64,000 nucleotides of DNA, taken from positions 2,267,501-2,331,500 of the forward strand of contig NZ_CP009291.1 in NCBI RefSeq assembly GCF_000767465.1, read 5' to 3'. The notes under the pieces were generated by a model. It had not been told where the DNA came from and did no database searches. It saw only the letters and a list, made by a program, of their open reading frames with translations. Shown here piece by piece: positions 9,412 to 18,911 of the stretch. Each line of letters opens with the position of its first letter. Position 1 is the first letter of the stretch. A program made the translations under genes and the position numbers. The stretch comes from Novosphingobium pentaromativorans US6-1. Its GTDB lineage: Bacteria; Pseudomonadota; Alphaproteobacteria; Sphingomonadales; Sphingomonadaceae.

Positions 9412-10305
9412 CAGCGCAAAGAGCAGGCCGACGAGTGCGAGCAGCGCGCCACCGCCGGCAAGGGCGGTCCAGCGATAGTCCTCGAAAAAGGTCGACAGCA
9501 CCATGGCGACGACCGGAACGGCCACGCCGTTGTAGGCTGCCCGGCCCGCACCCAGCGTACGGATCAGCACGAAGTAGAGCGGGAAGGAGACCACCGACCC
9601 GAAAATCGCCAGATAGGCGATCCCGGCAAGATAGCCCCAGCGCATGTCGACCACCGGCGGCCCTGCCGTGACGATGCTGAACAGCGCGTCGGCAAGCGTG
9701 CCCCAGACCATTGCCCAGGCAAGCAGCGGCACGACTAGCTGGCGTCGCCCGGCGGGCGTGGCCTGCAGCACGTTGGCAGACGATGCACTGAACAATCCGG
9801 CGCAAGTCAGCGCAATGCCCAGTGCAATGCGGCTGTCGGGCGGCGCATCGCGAAATTCATGGATCAGCAGCAGGGCAATCCCCGCGATGGCGATCAGCGA
9901 GCCGAAGACGAAGCGCGGCTTCACCGTCTCCTTCAGGAACAGTCGCCCCAGCAGCGTATTGGGTACCATCAGCAGCGCATAAAACACGGCGACCAGCCCC
10001 GAGGTCAGGTGCATTTCAGCGCGGTACACGAACTGGAAGTTCAGGAAGAACTGCGAGAGACCCACGAAGACCGAGAGGATCATCCCCTCGCGCGAGAGGC
10101 GCAGCGGATCGCCGCGCAGCTTCGCGAAGATGAACATGCCGATGCAGGCGATGGCGAAACGGTAGGTGATCGACCAGCTGGCCGGAACGAGGCCGACCTG
10201 GTCCTTGATCACCAGCCATGTCGACCCCCAGATCGCAGTCACGATCAGGAAGGCGGCCACGACCTTGGCCTGCGAAGCGGCCGCTTCGGTATTGCTATCG
10301 CTCAT
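9388..10305 (-). CDS. EamA/DMT-family transporter
   Basis: Inner-membrane exporter-type permease of about 305 residues with ten predicted helices in two EamA repeats. The first repeat carries the typical IWGSTWLVIKDQ near its first helix. The family exports amino acids, nucleosides or other metabolites; the substrate cannot be read from sequence. The chosen ATG (MSDSNTEAA) overlaps the stop of the threonine aldolase gene (ATGA), so the two are probably cotranscribed. A link to amino-acid export is plausible but unproven. Confidence 0.87.
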   Translation of the reverse strand: MSDSNTEAAASQAKVVAAFLIVTAIWGSTWLVIKDQVGLVPASWSITYRFAIACIGMFIFAKLRGDPLRLSREGMILSVFVGLSQFFLNFQFVYRAEMHLTSGLVAVFYALLMVPNTLLGRLFLKETVKPRFVFGSLIAIAGIALLLIHEFRDAPPDSRIALGIALTCAGLFSASSANVLQATPAGRRQLVVPLLAWAMVWGTLADALFSIVTAGPPVVDMRWGYLAGIAYLAIFGSVVSFPLYFVLIRTLGAGRAAYNGVAVPVVAMVLSTFFEDYRWTALAGGGALLALVGLLFALSARAKRT

Positions 10306-11297
10306 AGTCCGGCAATCGCCCGGGCCAGCGCGGCAGCCGCTTCGGGCCGGGTGTCCCACGCGGTTACCAGCCGCGCCGCGTCCATGCCCCAATCGTAGAA
10401 CTCGTAGCCCTGCGCGCGCAGCGCCTCTCGCTCGGCGGCGCTTGTCTTAAGAAACACTTCGTTGGCCTCAACCGGGTGAAGCAGGCGCCCCTCGGCCGCG
10501 GCAGCGATCTCGGCCGCAGCGGCATTTGCGGCCCGCGCATTGTCGAGCCACACATCGTTGTCGAGCATGGCAAGGATCTGCGCGGCAAGATAACGGCCCT
10601 TGGACTGCAGGTGCCCTGCCCGCTTGCGGCGATAGCGCGTCTGGCGCGCAAGCTCGGGATCGAAGAAGACGATCGCCTCCGCGCCCATGCCCCCGTTCTT
10701 GACGAACCCGAAGCTGAGCGCATCGGCGCCCAGCGCCGCCTCTGCCGGACTGCAGCCCAGAAACGCCACGGCATTGGCGAAGCGTGCACCGTCGATATGC
10801 AGCGCCAGCCTGCGTCCCCTGACATAGTCGGCAATCGCCGAAAGCTCGCCGGGCCGATAGGCACAGCCATATTCGCTCACCTGCGTGACCGAAACCGCAT
10901 GGGGCTGGACCTGGTGAACATCGTCGCGGATCGGCTCGACGACCGCGGCAATCGCCTCCGGCGTCAGTTTCGCGCTTTCGCCCTCTGCCAGCATGAGCTT
11001 CGCACCGTGCATATAGAAGCCGGGCGCACCGCACTCGTCGACCTCGATATGGGCTTCCCGGTGGCAGACCGTGCCGCCGTGCGGGGGCACCATCGCCGAA
11101 AGGGCAAGGCAGTTCGCCGCCGTGCCGGTGGCCACCCACAGCGCCGCGCAGTCACGCCCGAACAGCGCGGAGAAGCGCGCGTCAAGCTCGCGGCTCAGTG
11201 CATCGTTGTCATAGGGCGCATCGGCCGCGTCCGCAGCCATCATCGCCTTCCAGACCGCGGGATGAACGCTGGCAGCATTGTCGGAGAGGAACTTCAT
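10302..11297 (-). CDS. ltaE: Low-specificity threonine aldolase (beta-eliminating lyase family)
   Basis: PLP enzyme that cleaves L-threonine or L-allo-threonine to glycine and acetaldehyde. About 331 residues. The cofactor aspartate lies in LHIDGARFANA and the PLP lysine in SFGFVKNGGMGAE, roughly 30 residues apart as in the family. Two in-frame ATGs exist six bases apart; the second is better spaced from an AGGG. It is upstream of and overlaps the EamA transporter gene. Related beta-eliminating lyases act on other amino acids, so the exact substrate is inferred. Confidence 0.87.
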   Translation of the reverse strand: MKFLSDNAASVHPAVWKAMMAADAADAPYDNDALSRELDARFSALFGRDCAALWVATGTAANCLALSAMVPPHGGTVCHREAHIEVDECGAPGFYMHGAKLMLAEGESAKLTPEAIAAVVEPIRDDVHQVQPHAVSVTQVSEYGCAYRPGELSAIADYVRGRRLALHIDGARFANAVAFLGCSPAEAALGADALSFGFVKNGGMGAEAIVFFDPELARQTRYRRKRAGHLQSKGRYLAAQILAMLDNDVWLDNARAANAAAAEIAAAAEGRLLHPVEANEVFLKTSAAEREALRAQGYEFYDWGMDAARLVTAWDTRPEAAAALARAIAGL

Positions 11298-11376
11298 GGC
11301 CATATGCCCTGCTTGGGCTCGCGCCCTGCGTCAAGCGCTTGCATGGCGCTGCCATTCACGCACCGGAGAATGCCGC

Positions 11377-11667
11377 ATGGTCGGAGTGACCATAACCAAG
11401 CACGAGAAGGATACGCGCGGCGAATATGTCGCCCATGTCGCGGACAGCGATGCCGTCGGCCGCCTGACCTGGGTGGAGCGCGAGGGCGTCCATTTCGCCG
11501 ACCACACCCTGGTCCCGCCGGAGATCGGCAATCGCGGCGTCGCCATGCGGCTGGTCGAGGCGATGGTGGCCGACGCGCGCGAAAACCAGTTCAAGGTCGC
11601 CCCGGTCTGCAGCTATGTCGTGGCCGCGTTCAACCGCCACCCCGACTGGAACGACGTTCGGGCCTAG
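11377..11667 (+). CDS. Small GNAT-like N-acetyltransferase (YidJ/NATD1 type)
   Basis: A 96-residue protein with the compact GNAT core of the YidJ/NATD1 group: a GRLTWVEREGVHFADHTLV strand region, the acetyl-CoA loop PEIGNRGVAMRLVEAMV and a C-terminal CSYVVAAFNRHPDW signature. The substrate is unknown. I start at MVGVTIT because the upstream extension is not domain-like. The stop overlaps the end of the convergent oxoprolinase gene by four bases. Confidence 0.87.
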   Translation: MVGVTITKHEKDTRGEYVAHVADSDAVGRLTWVEREGVHFADHTLVPPEIGNRGVAMRLVEAMVADARENQFKVAPVCSYVVAAFNRHPDWNDVRA

Positions 11668-14600
11668 TCAGGCCTGCCGTAACCGCCGCCGCCGGGTGTC
11701 TCGATCACGATGACGTCGCCGGCATCGACATGCGCCGAGCCGGTCGAGCCCAGATCCTCGACGCTTCCGTCAGTACGCTCCACCCGGGTTCGCCCGGGGG
11801 CCGCATCTTCACCGCCCGCGAGACCGAAAGGCGCAACCTTGCGCCGCTGGGCAAGGATGCCCGCCTGCATCGGCTCGAGGAAGCGCAAGCGGCGCGTCGC
11901 TCCGTCGCCGCCCTGGTGCAGCCCGTTGCCGCCCGACCCGCGCCGGATCGAGAACTCTTCGAGCAGTACCGGAAAACCGGTCTCGAGCACTTCGGGATCG
12001 GTCAGGCGGCTGTTGGTCATGTGGGTCTGGACAACGCTGGTGCCGTCGAAATCCGGGCCAGCCCCCGAACCGCCCGCAATCGTCTCGTAGTATTGCCGCC
12101 GCGAATCGCCGAAGGTGAAGTTGTTCATCGTCCCTTGAGACGCCGCCATCGCGCCGAGAGCCGCGAACAGCGCATCGGTGATGGCCTGGCTGGTCTCGAC
12201 ATTGCCGGCAACGACAGCAGCCGGTGCGCGCGGGTGCAACATCGATCCTTCGGGCACGATCAGCGCGATCGGGCGCAGGCACCCCTCGTTCATCGGCACC
12301 GCATCGTCGATCAGCGTGCGCACGACATAGAGCGCCGCTGCGCGCACGACCGGGAGCGGCGCATTGAAGTTGTCGGCAAGCTGTTCGCTGGTGCCGGTGA
12401 AGTCGATAGTCGCGCCGCGGGCCTTGCGGTCGATGCGCACAGTCACGCTGATCTGCGCCCCATTGTCCATTTGCACGCGGAACGAACCGTCGGCCAGCCT
12501 GTCGATCAGCGAGCGGACCGCAGCTTCGGCGTGGGCCTGTGCATGGGCCATGTAGGCGTCGACGATCCCGCGCCCCTGCTCGCGCGCGATGCGGCGCAGT
12601 TCCGAAGCGCCGCGCGTACAGGCGGCGACCTGCGCCCGCAGGTCGGCGATGTTCTGGTCGATCGCCCGCGAAGGATAGGGTCCCGAGGCCAGCAGGGCGC
12701 GCATAGCCGCTTCCTGCAACTCGCCGCGGTCGACCAGCAGCACGTTGTCGATCAGCACGCCTTCCTCGCCTAGCGAGCGACTGCGCGGCGGCATCGATCC
12801 CGGGCTGATCCCGCCGACGTCGGCATGGTGCCCGCGTGCCGCGACGAACCAGGCCGGGGCGCTCTCGTCATCATGGGCAAAGACCGGCATGACCACAGTG
12901 ATGTCCGGCAGGTGCGTGCCGCCATCGTAGGGCGCATTGAGCACGTAGGCATCGCCCGGCAGCAGACCGCGCCCGTCCTTCGCATCGCCGCGCCGCGCCA
13001 GGATCGTGCGCACGCTCTCGCCCATCGAGCCCAGGTGCACCGGCATGTGCGGCGCATTGGCGACAAGGCTGCCCTCCCGGTCGAACACGGCGCAGGAGAA
13101 GTCGAGACGCTCGCGGATATTGACCGAGCTGGCGCTGAACTGCAGCGCTGCGCCCATCTCTTCGGCAATCGCCATGAACAGCGCGCCCATGATCTCAAGG
13201 CGCACCGGATCGCAGGCGGTGGTCCGCGCCTGCGCCACCTGCAGCGCGTTGACCCGGGTGAGCAGCAGATTGCCGAACCGGTCGACACGCACCTGCCAGC
13301 CGGGTTCGACGACCGTGGTCGAAACGTCATCGACCACGAGCAGCGGACCATCGGCCTCGAAACCGTCGGCCAGATCGGCGCGCAAGTAGAGCGGCACACG
13401 GTGCTGCGATCCACCGGTGAAGATATCGACATGATCGGCAGGTGGGCCGGAGTTGCCGGGAAGAGCCAGCGTCACGCCGCCTGCATCCTGCGCGGCGGAG
13501 ACCGCCTCGATCCGCAAGGTCTCCGCGATCAGGTCGCTGCCCGCGCCGAAGCCGAAGCGGTTCAGCCAGCCTTCGCGGAAGGCTTCGCGCATGACGGCAA
13601 GGCTGCCCAGGCGCACCTCGATGGCATTCTCGCTGCCCTTGGGGCGCACCGCCAGGGTAGCCTCCAGAGTAATGGTGTCGAGCGCGACACCCTGCGCGAC
13701 CAGATCGCCGCGTGCCTGCGCGCCAAGCGCCTCAACCGCGCGCCCGATATCGTCCATGCTGCGCGCCTCGAGCGGCAGCGCCAGCGTCCGCTCGTGCAGC
13801 ACGCGCCGGTCGGCAAGGCCCATTCCATAGGCGGACAGCACACTTGCCAGCGGATGGCACAGAACCGTGCCGACCCCGAGCGCATCCGCCACCTTGCAGG
13901 CATGTTGCCCGCCGGCCCCGCCGAAGGTGACGAGCGCAGCGCGCGTCATGTCGTGCCCGCGGCGCAGGGAAACGGTCTTGATCGCATTGGCCATGTTGGC
14001 GACCGCAATCTCGAGGAAGCCTTCCGCCGCCTCTTCGCGCGACAGGGCCCTGCCGGTTGCTGCACGCACCTGCTGCAGCACTTCGTCCATCTTATGCTGC
14101 GCAGCATGGAGCGATAGCGGCTCATTCCCGTGAGGGCCGAAGACCCGGGGAAAATGCTGCGACCGAAGCTTGCCGAGCAGGAGGTTGCAATCGGTCACCG
14201 CCAACGGGCCGTCCCGCCGGTAGCAGGCCGGACCGGGCACGGCACCTGCGCTTTCCGGCCCGACGAGGAAGCGCGCCCCGTCGAAATGACAGATCGACCC
14301 GCCGCCCGCGGCAACGGTCTCGATCCGCATCATGGGCGTGCGAACGCGGACACCGGCGACGCGCGTCTCGCTGTCGCGCTCGTATTGTCCGGCATAATGC
14401 GAGACGTCGGTGGAGGTCCCGCCCATGTCGAAACCGATGACATGATCGAAACCGGCCTCGCGCGCGATTGCCGCCATGCCGACGATACCGCCCGCAGGCC
14501 CGGACAGGATCGCGTCCTTGCCGCAAAATGCTGCGCCGGTCGCCAGCCCTCCGCTCGATTGCATGTAGAGCGCCGTCACCTGCGGCCCGAGCCCCGCTTC

Positions 14601-15284
14601 GAGCCCCGCGACATAGCGGTCGAGCACCGGCGAAAGATAGGCATCGACGACCGAGGTATCCCCGCGCGCGATGAGCTTGATGAGCGGTGCGACCTCGTGA
14701 CTGACCGAGACCTGCGTGAAGCCGACCTCGCGCGCGATCCGCGCCAGCGCCGCCTCGTGGGCGACATGGCGATAGCCGTGCATGAGGACGATGGCGATGG
14801 CGCGCAGGCCACGATCGAAGAAATGCTGCAGCCCTTGACGCGCAGCATTTTCATCGAGCGGCCGGTACACGGCCCCGTCCGCACCGACGCGCTCGTCGAC
14901 CTCGATCACCGCGCCGTGCAGCGGTTCGGGCCTTACTATGTGCCGTGCGAAAATGTCCGGGCGCTCCTGCGTGCCGATGCGCAGGGCATCGCCGAAGCCG
15001 CGTGTGATGGCGAGCAGAACCGGCTCGCCCTTGCGTTCGAGCAGGGCGTTCGTCGCCACCGTGGTACCAAGCCGAAGCTGCGCCGGCGGCAGCTCACCCT
15101 CTCGCACGCCGGTCAGGCGGCGCATCGCCTCGACCGCAGCATCGTCGTAGGCGCCGGGACTTTCGGAAAGCAGTTTCAGGCGCTTGAACCGGCCGCCGGG
15201 CGCCCGGGCCACGACATCGGTAAAGGTGCCGCCCCGGTCTACCCAGAACTGCCAGAGACCGGCTTCCCGATTGCGATTGCTCAT
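11664..15284 (-). CDS. Fused hydantoinase A/B (5-oxoprolinase-like) protein
   Basis: A 1206-residue single chain with an N-terminal HyuA-type ATPase part (RGGTFTDV near residue 17; GFDMGGTSTDV further in) and a C-terminal HyuB part (GDAYVLNAPYDGGTHLPDI; GGGGYGRPD at the very end). This fused arrangement is that of eukaryotic-type and many bacterial ATP-dependent 5-oxoprolinases, which open 5-oxoproline to glutamate; N-methylhydantoinases share the fold. The ATG of MSNRNREAG gives a clean start. It lies 26 bp downstream of an M20 amidohydrolase, suggesting one transcript for ring-opening and deacylation of amino-acid derivatives. Confidence 0.9.
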   Translation of the reverse strand: MSNRNREAGLWQFWVDRGGTFTDVVARAPGGRFKRLKLLSESPGAYDDAAVEAMRRLTGVREGELPPAQLRLGTTVATNALLERKGEPVLLAITRGFGDALRIGTQERPDIFARHIVRPEPLHGAVIEVDERVGADGAVYRPLDENAARQGLQHFFDRGLRAIAIVLMHGYRHVAHEAALARIAREVGFTQVSVSHEVAPLIKLIARGDTSVVDAYLSPVLDRYVAGLEAGLGPQVTALYMQSSGGLATGAAFCGKDAILSGPAGGIVGMAAIAREAGFDHVIGFDMGGTSTDVSHYAGQYERDSETRVAGVRVRTPMMRIETVAAGGGSICHFDGARFLVGPESAGAVPGPACYRRDGPLAVTDCNLLLGKLRSQHFPRVFGPHGNEPLSLHAAQHKMDEVLQQVRAATGRALSREEAAEGFLEIAVANMANAIKTVSLRRGHDMTRAALVTFGGAGGQHACKVADALGVGTVLCHPLASVLSAYGMGLADRRVLHERTLALPLEARSMDDIGRAVEALGAQARGDLVAQGVALDTITLEATLAVRPKGSENAIEVRLGSLAVMREAFREGWLNRFGFGAGSDLIAETLRIEAVSAAQDAGGVTLALPGNSGPPADHVDIFTGGSQHRVPLYLRADLADGFEADGPLLVVDDVSTTVVEPGWQVRVDRFGNLLLTRVNALQVAQARTTACDPVRLEIMGALFMAIAEEMGAALQFSASSVNIRERLDFSCAVFDREGSLVANAPHMPVHLGSMGESVRTILARRGDAKDGRGLLPGDAYVLNAPYDGGTHLPDITVVMPVFAHDDESAPAWFVAARGHHADVGGISPGSMPPRSRSLGEEGVLIDNVLLVDRGELQEAAMRALLASGPYPSRAIDQNIADLRAQVAACTRGASELRRIAREQGRGIVDAYMAHAQAHAEAAVRSLIDRLADGSFRVQMDNGAQISVTVRIDRKARGATIDFTGTSEQLADNFNAPLPVVRAAALYVVRTLIDDAVPMNEGCLRPIALIVPEGSMLHPRAPAAVVAGNVETSQAITDALFAALGAMAASQGTMNNFTFGDSRRQYYETIAGGSGAGPDFDGTSVVQTHMTNSRLTDPEVLETGFPVLLEEFSIRRGSGGNGLHQGGDGATRRLRFLEPMQAGILAQRRKVAPFGLAGGEDAAPGRTRVERTDGSVEDLGSTGSAHVDAGDVIVIETPGGGGYGRPD

Positions 15285-15310
15285 GACGTGGCGTCCGCAG
15301 CCCTGCTGCC

Positions 15311-16528
15311 TCAGGCGAAACCGCGATCGAGGAAACCCTCGGCGAGCCCGGCAAGGTAGGCCGCGCCCTGCGGCATGACGGTTTCGTCGACGATCATCCT
15401 GGTCGAGTGAATGCCGCAGCAATGCTGCCAATCCGCCCCTTCGTGCGCCACGCCGAGGAAGAACATCGCGCCGGGCACCTTTTCCAGCACATAGGCGAAA
15501 TCCTCAGCCCCCATGATCGGATCGGGCAGGCGCAGGAACGCCTGCTCGCCGAACATCCGGCGCGCGACGTCTTCGCCGAAGCCGACCGCCTCTTCATGGC
15601 AGACCGTGACCGGGAAGCCCTCGACCGTGTTCAGTTGCGCCGTCATGCCGTGCGCCCCGGCGATACCGGACGCCAGCACGGCAAGGTCCTTCTTGAGGCG
15701 CGCCCGGTTCTCTGCCGAAAGGCTGCGCATCGTCCCTATCATTCGGGCCTCGTCGGCGATGACGTTGTGCGCGGTGCCGGCCTCGATCTTCGCGATCGTG
15801 ACCACTACCGGGTCGAACACGCTGAACTTGCGCGCGACCATCGCCTGGATGGCAGTGACGATCTCGCAGGCGACCGGCACCGGATCGAGCGTCTGGTGCG
15901 GCATCGAGGCATGGCCGCCGCGCCCGGTCACCACGATCTCGATCTGGTCCGCCGCGGCCAGCAGGGGCCCGCTACGACCGCCGATCAGGCCGTGGGGGGC
16001 ATTGGGCATGACATGCAGGGCAAAGGCGGCGTCGGGCAGCGGCCGGTCGAAACCCTCGCCGCCCAGCAGTCCGTCCTGCAGCATGAAGCGCGCGCCGTGA
16101 TAGCCTTCCTCGCCGGGCTGGAACATGAAGCGCACCTCGCCTGCGAGGCTATCGGACTGGGCGCAGAGGATCTCGGCCGCGCCGGCCAGCATCGCGACAT
16201 GGGCATCGTGCCCGCAGGCATGCATCGCGCCCGGCACTTTCGAGGCGAAATCGAGGCCGGTTTCCTCGGGCATCGGCAGGGCGTCCATGTCGCCGCGCAG
16301 CAGCACCGAGCGGCCCGGCCCCGCCCCGCCCTTCAGCGTGGCGACAAGGCCCGTCGTCGATGGGCCTTCCCTCCAGTCGAGCGGCAGGTGCGCCAGCGCT
16401 TCGCGGATCTTGTCGCGCGTCAGGGGCGTGTGCAGGCCGATTTCGGGCTCGGCGTGGATCGAGCGGCGCAGCGAAACGATGCGGTCGGAAATGCGGGCGG
16501 CTTCGGCAATCAGGGAACTGGGAGGCAT
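15311..16528 (-). CDS. M20-family amidohydrolase (hippuricase-like)
   Basis: Metal-dependent hydrolase of N-acyl amino acids, 405 residues, the usual length of the hippurate/IAA-amino-acid hydrolase branch. The metal site is visible as HACGHDAH (103-110) with the branch-specific cysteine C105, then the GEEG of the catalytic loop (139-142), and a late GAEDFAYVLEKVPG. The dimerisation domain sits in the middle. Upstream of the fused oxoprolinase and in the same direction. The native substrate cannot be told. Confidence 0.9.
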   Translation of the reverse strand: MPPSSLIAEAARISDRIVSLRRSIHAEPEIGLHTPLTRDKIREALAHLPLDWREGPSTTGLVATLKGGAGPGRSVLLRGDMDALPMPEETGLDFASKVPGAMHACGHDAHVAMLAGAAEILCAQSDSLAGEVRFMFQPGEEGYHGARFMLQDGLLGGEGFDRPLPDAAFALHVMPNAPHGLIGGRSGPLLAAADQIEIVVTGRGGHASMPHQTLDPVPVACEIVTAIQAMVARKFSVFDPVVVTIAKIEAGTAHNVIADEARMIGTMRSLSAENRARLKKDLAVLASGIAGAHGMTAQLNTVEGFPVTVCHEEAVGFGEDVARRMFGEQAFLRLPDPIMGAEDFAYVLEKVPGAMFFLGVAHEGADWQHCCGIHSTRMIVDETVMPQGAAYLAGLAEGFLDRGFA

Positions 16529-16573
16529 GGTGCCATGATAGACATGGTCACCCGCCTGTCGAGCCGGCTTTAC

Positions 16574-17923
16574 TCATGCTTCCGGCTTGTCGACCAGTTC
16601 GATTTCGTGGCGCCTCAGCTTCTGCAGCGTGCGCCAGGACATCAGGCCCATGGCGAGATAGGAGATCGCCCCGCCCAGCGCCACGGCCCATGCCGCGCCC
16701 GCAGGCCCGATGGGGATGAACAGGTAGAGCCCCACGGCCAGACCGGCGACGGCAAAGAGCCGTGCCACCAGCGAGAGGCGCGCCCGCCCGGTCGAATGGA
16801 GAACCGGTTCGAAGGCGACGCTGGCAAGATCGAAACTGGCCGCGATTGCCAGCGGCACGAGGATCGCCGCGCCCTGCTCGAAGTCGGGCCCGGCGATCAG
16901 CTCCAGCAACTGACGTCCGATCAGCAGAGCGATCACGACCACCACGAGGCCCGCAGCGCCCGCGATAAGGCTGGTCTGCAGCGCCAGCTTGCGGAATTCG
17001 GCAAATTCGGTCGAGACGCGGGCACGGGCGACTTCGGCATAGACCGAGCGCGTGAGCAGCGTCGAAAGCTTGCTCAGGGACTGCGATAGCTGCGAGGCAA
17101 GACGATAGAGACCGGCCGCGCGCGTGCCGACGAAGGCACCGACGGCAAGCAGCGGCCCGTTCTTCATGGTCGCCTCTATCGTCGCTCCGGCGTAAGTCAC
17201 CATGAAGAAATGCCCGACGCCCTCGTTCTCGGCGAAGGCCTGGCGCCACTTGGCAAGGTTCGAAAGGCGCACGGCCTGCGGACAGAGGCGGCGGGCCATG
17301 GCCCAGTACAGAATCGCCTCGAGGACATCGATAGCGGCCCAGGCGAAGAGGAATCTTCCCACGCTCGGCCCGGTGGCCCAGATCGTGAGCGCCGCAATCA
17401 GGCGCCCGGTCGGCACGACCGCCTCGACATAGACCGCCATGTCGAAACGGTGCAACGCGCGCACGATCCCGGTCGGCGCCGATACCAGCGCCCACAGCGA
17501 TCCGCAGGCAAAATAGAATGCGATGTCGATATAGGCGGGGTTGAGTTCGAGAACGCCGGAAAAGCCATAGATCAGGATCGCCGCCAGGCCGCAGCCGATG
17601 ACCGCACCCACCGCGTCCAGCATCCCGCACAGCATGCCCAGGCGGCCGAACTTGCCCCAGTCCTCGGCATGCACATGTTCGCTGCCGTAGCGCACGACGA
17701 CGCGCCAGGTCTGGAAGCCCGCAATCGCAATCAGCGCCTGCGCCGTTCCGAAGATCAGCGAGAAGTGGCCGAAGTCTTTCAGCCCCAGCGTTCGCGTCAG
17801 GATCGCAAGGTAAGCGAGGCCGCAGACGGCACCGAATCCCTTGCCGCCGAGCAGCCAGGCCGTGTTCTGAAGTATCCGCCGGAGGGGAGAAGCATTCTCG
17901 AGGCGGTCGCGTTTGGCGGACAT
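16574..17923 (-). CDS. Polysaccharide/lipid-linked oligosaccharide flippase (Wzx/MATE-like)
   Basis: Integral-membrane protein of about 449 residues with roughly twelve helices. It resembles the lipopolysaccharide and exopolysaccharide flippases that move undecaprenyl-linked units across the inner membrane. It begins NTAWLLGGKGFGAVCGLAYL, the typical first helix of that family. A GTG directly precedes the chosen ATG. It diverges from the nucleotidyltransferase gene at 18073 and borders a group of lipid-metabolism genes, so its cargo could be a glycolipid made nearby; that is inference. Confidence 0.85.
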   Translation of the reverse strand: MSAKRDRLENASPLRRILQNTAWLLGGKGFGAVCGLAYLAILTRTLGLKDFGHFSLIFGTAQALIAIAGFQTWRVVVRYGSEHVHAEDWGKFGRLGMLCGMLDAVGAVIGCGLAAILIYGFSGVLELNPAYIDIAFYFACGSLWALVSAPTGIVRALHRFDMAVYVEAVVPTGRLIAALTIWATGPSVGRFLFAWAAIDVLEAILYWAMARRLCPQAVRLSNLAKWRQAFAENEGVGHFFMVTYAGATIEATMKNGPLLAVGAFVGTRAAGLYRLASQLSQSLSKLSTLLTRSVYAEVARARVSTEFAEFRKLALQTSLIAGAAGLVVVVIALLIGRQLLELIAGPDFEQGAAILVPLAIAASFDLASVAFEPVLHSTGRARLSLVARLFAVAGLAVGLYLFIPIGPAGAAWAVALGGAISYLAMGLMSWRTLQKLRRHEIELVDKPEA

Positions 17924-17989
17924 CACGGGTGCATTTGGACGAGCACCGTTTCACTTGCAAGGTTTCACGAGATGCAAATAAGGCAAAGC

Positions 17990-18023
17990 GTGCCGCGATA
18001 AACCGGCACCTTTCTATTTTTCC
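17990..18023 (+). terminator. Hairpin plus T-rich tract in the leader of the 18073 gene
   Basis: GTGCCG-N8-CGGCAC forms a six-pair stem and is followed at once by CTTTCTATTTTTCC. This is the shape of an intrinsic terminator on the plus strand, yet no plus-strand gene lies just upstream; it stands 50 bp before the nucleotidyltransferase start. A leader attenuator or a stop for stray transcripts are the options. Confidence 0.45.
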
Positions 18024-18072
18024 CCTTTGGGGCTAGAGGGCGCGGCTTGCCCCAACCAGCCAAGTTGAAACC

Positions 18073-18831
18073 ATGATCGAACACGCCATCCTCCTCAGCG
18101 CCGGCCAGGGCTCGCGCCTGCTTCCGCTCACGGCCGAGCGACCGAAGTGCCTGATCGACTTCTCCGGCAAGTCGCTGATCGAGTGGCAGATCGAAATGCT
18201 TGCCCGCGGCGGCGTGAAGCGGATCGACGTCGTCACCGGCTTCATGACCGACATGCTTGAAGAGCACCTCATGGCGATCCGCGATCCGCGCGTTGAAATC
18301 TCGATCCGCTTCAACCCGTTCTACAAAGTCGCGGACAACCTCGGTTCCTGCTGGATCGCGCGCGAGGCGATGCGCGGCGACTTCCTGATCCTCAACGGCG
18401 ACACGCTGATCTCAGAGGAGATCGTCCAGCGCGTGCAGCAGGGCGCGACGGACAGGGACGGCAAGACCTGGCCCGTGGCCGTGACCGTCGACGTCAAGCC
18501 GGAAGGCTATGACAGCGACGACATGAAAGTCGAACGCGAAGCCGACGGCCGCCTCGTCCATATCGGCAAGACGCTGACCGCCGAGCAATCCAATTCCGAA
18601 TCCATCGGCTTTCTCGCCTTCCGCGGCGAAGGCGCCGAACTGTTCCGCGAAACCGTGCGCCAGGCGATGCGCACCCCCGAAGGCGTGCAGCACTGGTACC
18701 TCAAGGTCATCGATTCGATTGCGCCCACCGGCAAGGTCGGCACGGTTTCGATCGAGGGCCTCGACTGGGCCGAGGTGGACTTCCTCAACGACATCGAGAT
18801 CGCGACCAAGCTGACCGACACCTGGGCCTGA
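18073..18831 (+). CDS. Sugar/polyol-phosphate nucleotidyltransferase (LicC-like)
   Basis: A 252-residue NTP-transferase-fold enzyme that should load a phosphorylated alcohol or sugar onto a nucleotide. The nucleotide-binding GQGSRLLPLTAERPKCL is at 11-27 and the metal-binding LILNGD at 105-110. Closest in style to phosphocholine/inositol-phosphate cytidylyltransferases (LicC, IPCT) rather than to glucose-1-phosphate enzymes. It faces genes for a CDP-alcohol phosphatidyltransferase and lipid kinase, which fits making a CDP-alcohol head group. The last codons and stop lie inside a short tandem repeat. Confidence 0.82.
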   Translation: MIEHAILLSAGQGSRLLPLTAERPKCLIDFSGKSLIEWQIEMLARGGVKRIDVVTGFMTDMLEEHLMAIRDPRVEISIRFNPFYKVADNLGSCWIAREAMRGDFLILNGDTLISEEIVQRVQQGATDRDGKTWPVAVTVDVKPEGYDSDDMKVEREADGRLVHIGKTLTAEQSNSESIGFLAFRGEGAELFRETVRQAMRTPEGVQHWYLKVIDSIAPTGKVGTVSIEGLDWAEVDFLNDIEIATKLTDTWA

Positions 18832-18892
18832 TCGACTGGGGCCTGATCGACTGGGGCCTGATCCATCGGAGGCCTGATCCATCGGGGGCCTG
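18825..18892. repeat. Short tandem repeat covering the stop codon of the 18073 gene
   Basis: Two identical 15-base units (GGCCTGATCGACTGG) are followed by two 16-base variants (GGCCTGATCCATCGG plus A or G) and the partial unit GGCCTG. The TGA stop of the nucleotidyltransferase gene is in the first unit. It looks like a local slippage expansion after the gene end. Confidence 0.85.
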
Positions 18893-18911
18893 CACTGAGG
18901 CGGGCCCCGTC

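Noticed and set aside
10476..12773. 765-codon plus-strand frame opposite threonine aldolase and oxoprolinase
   Set aside because: Antisense to two well-supported genes, compositionally odd and without domains.
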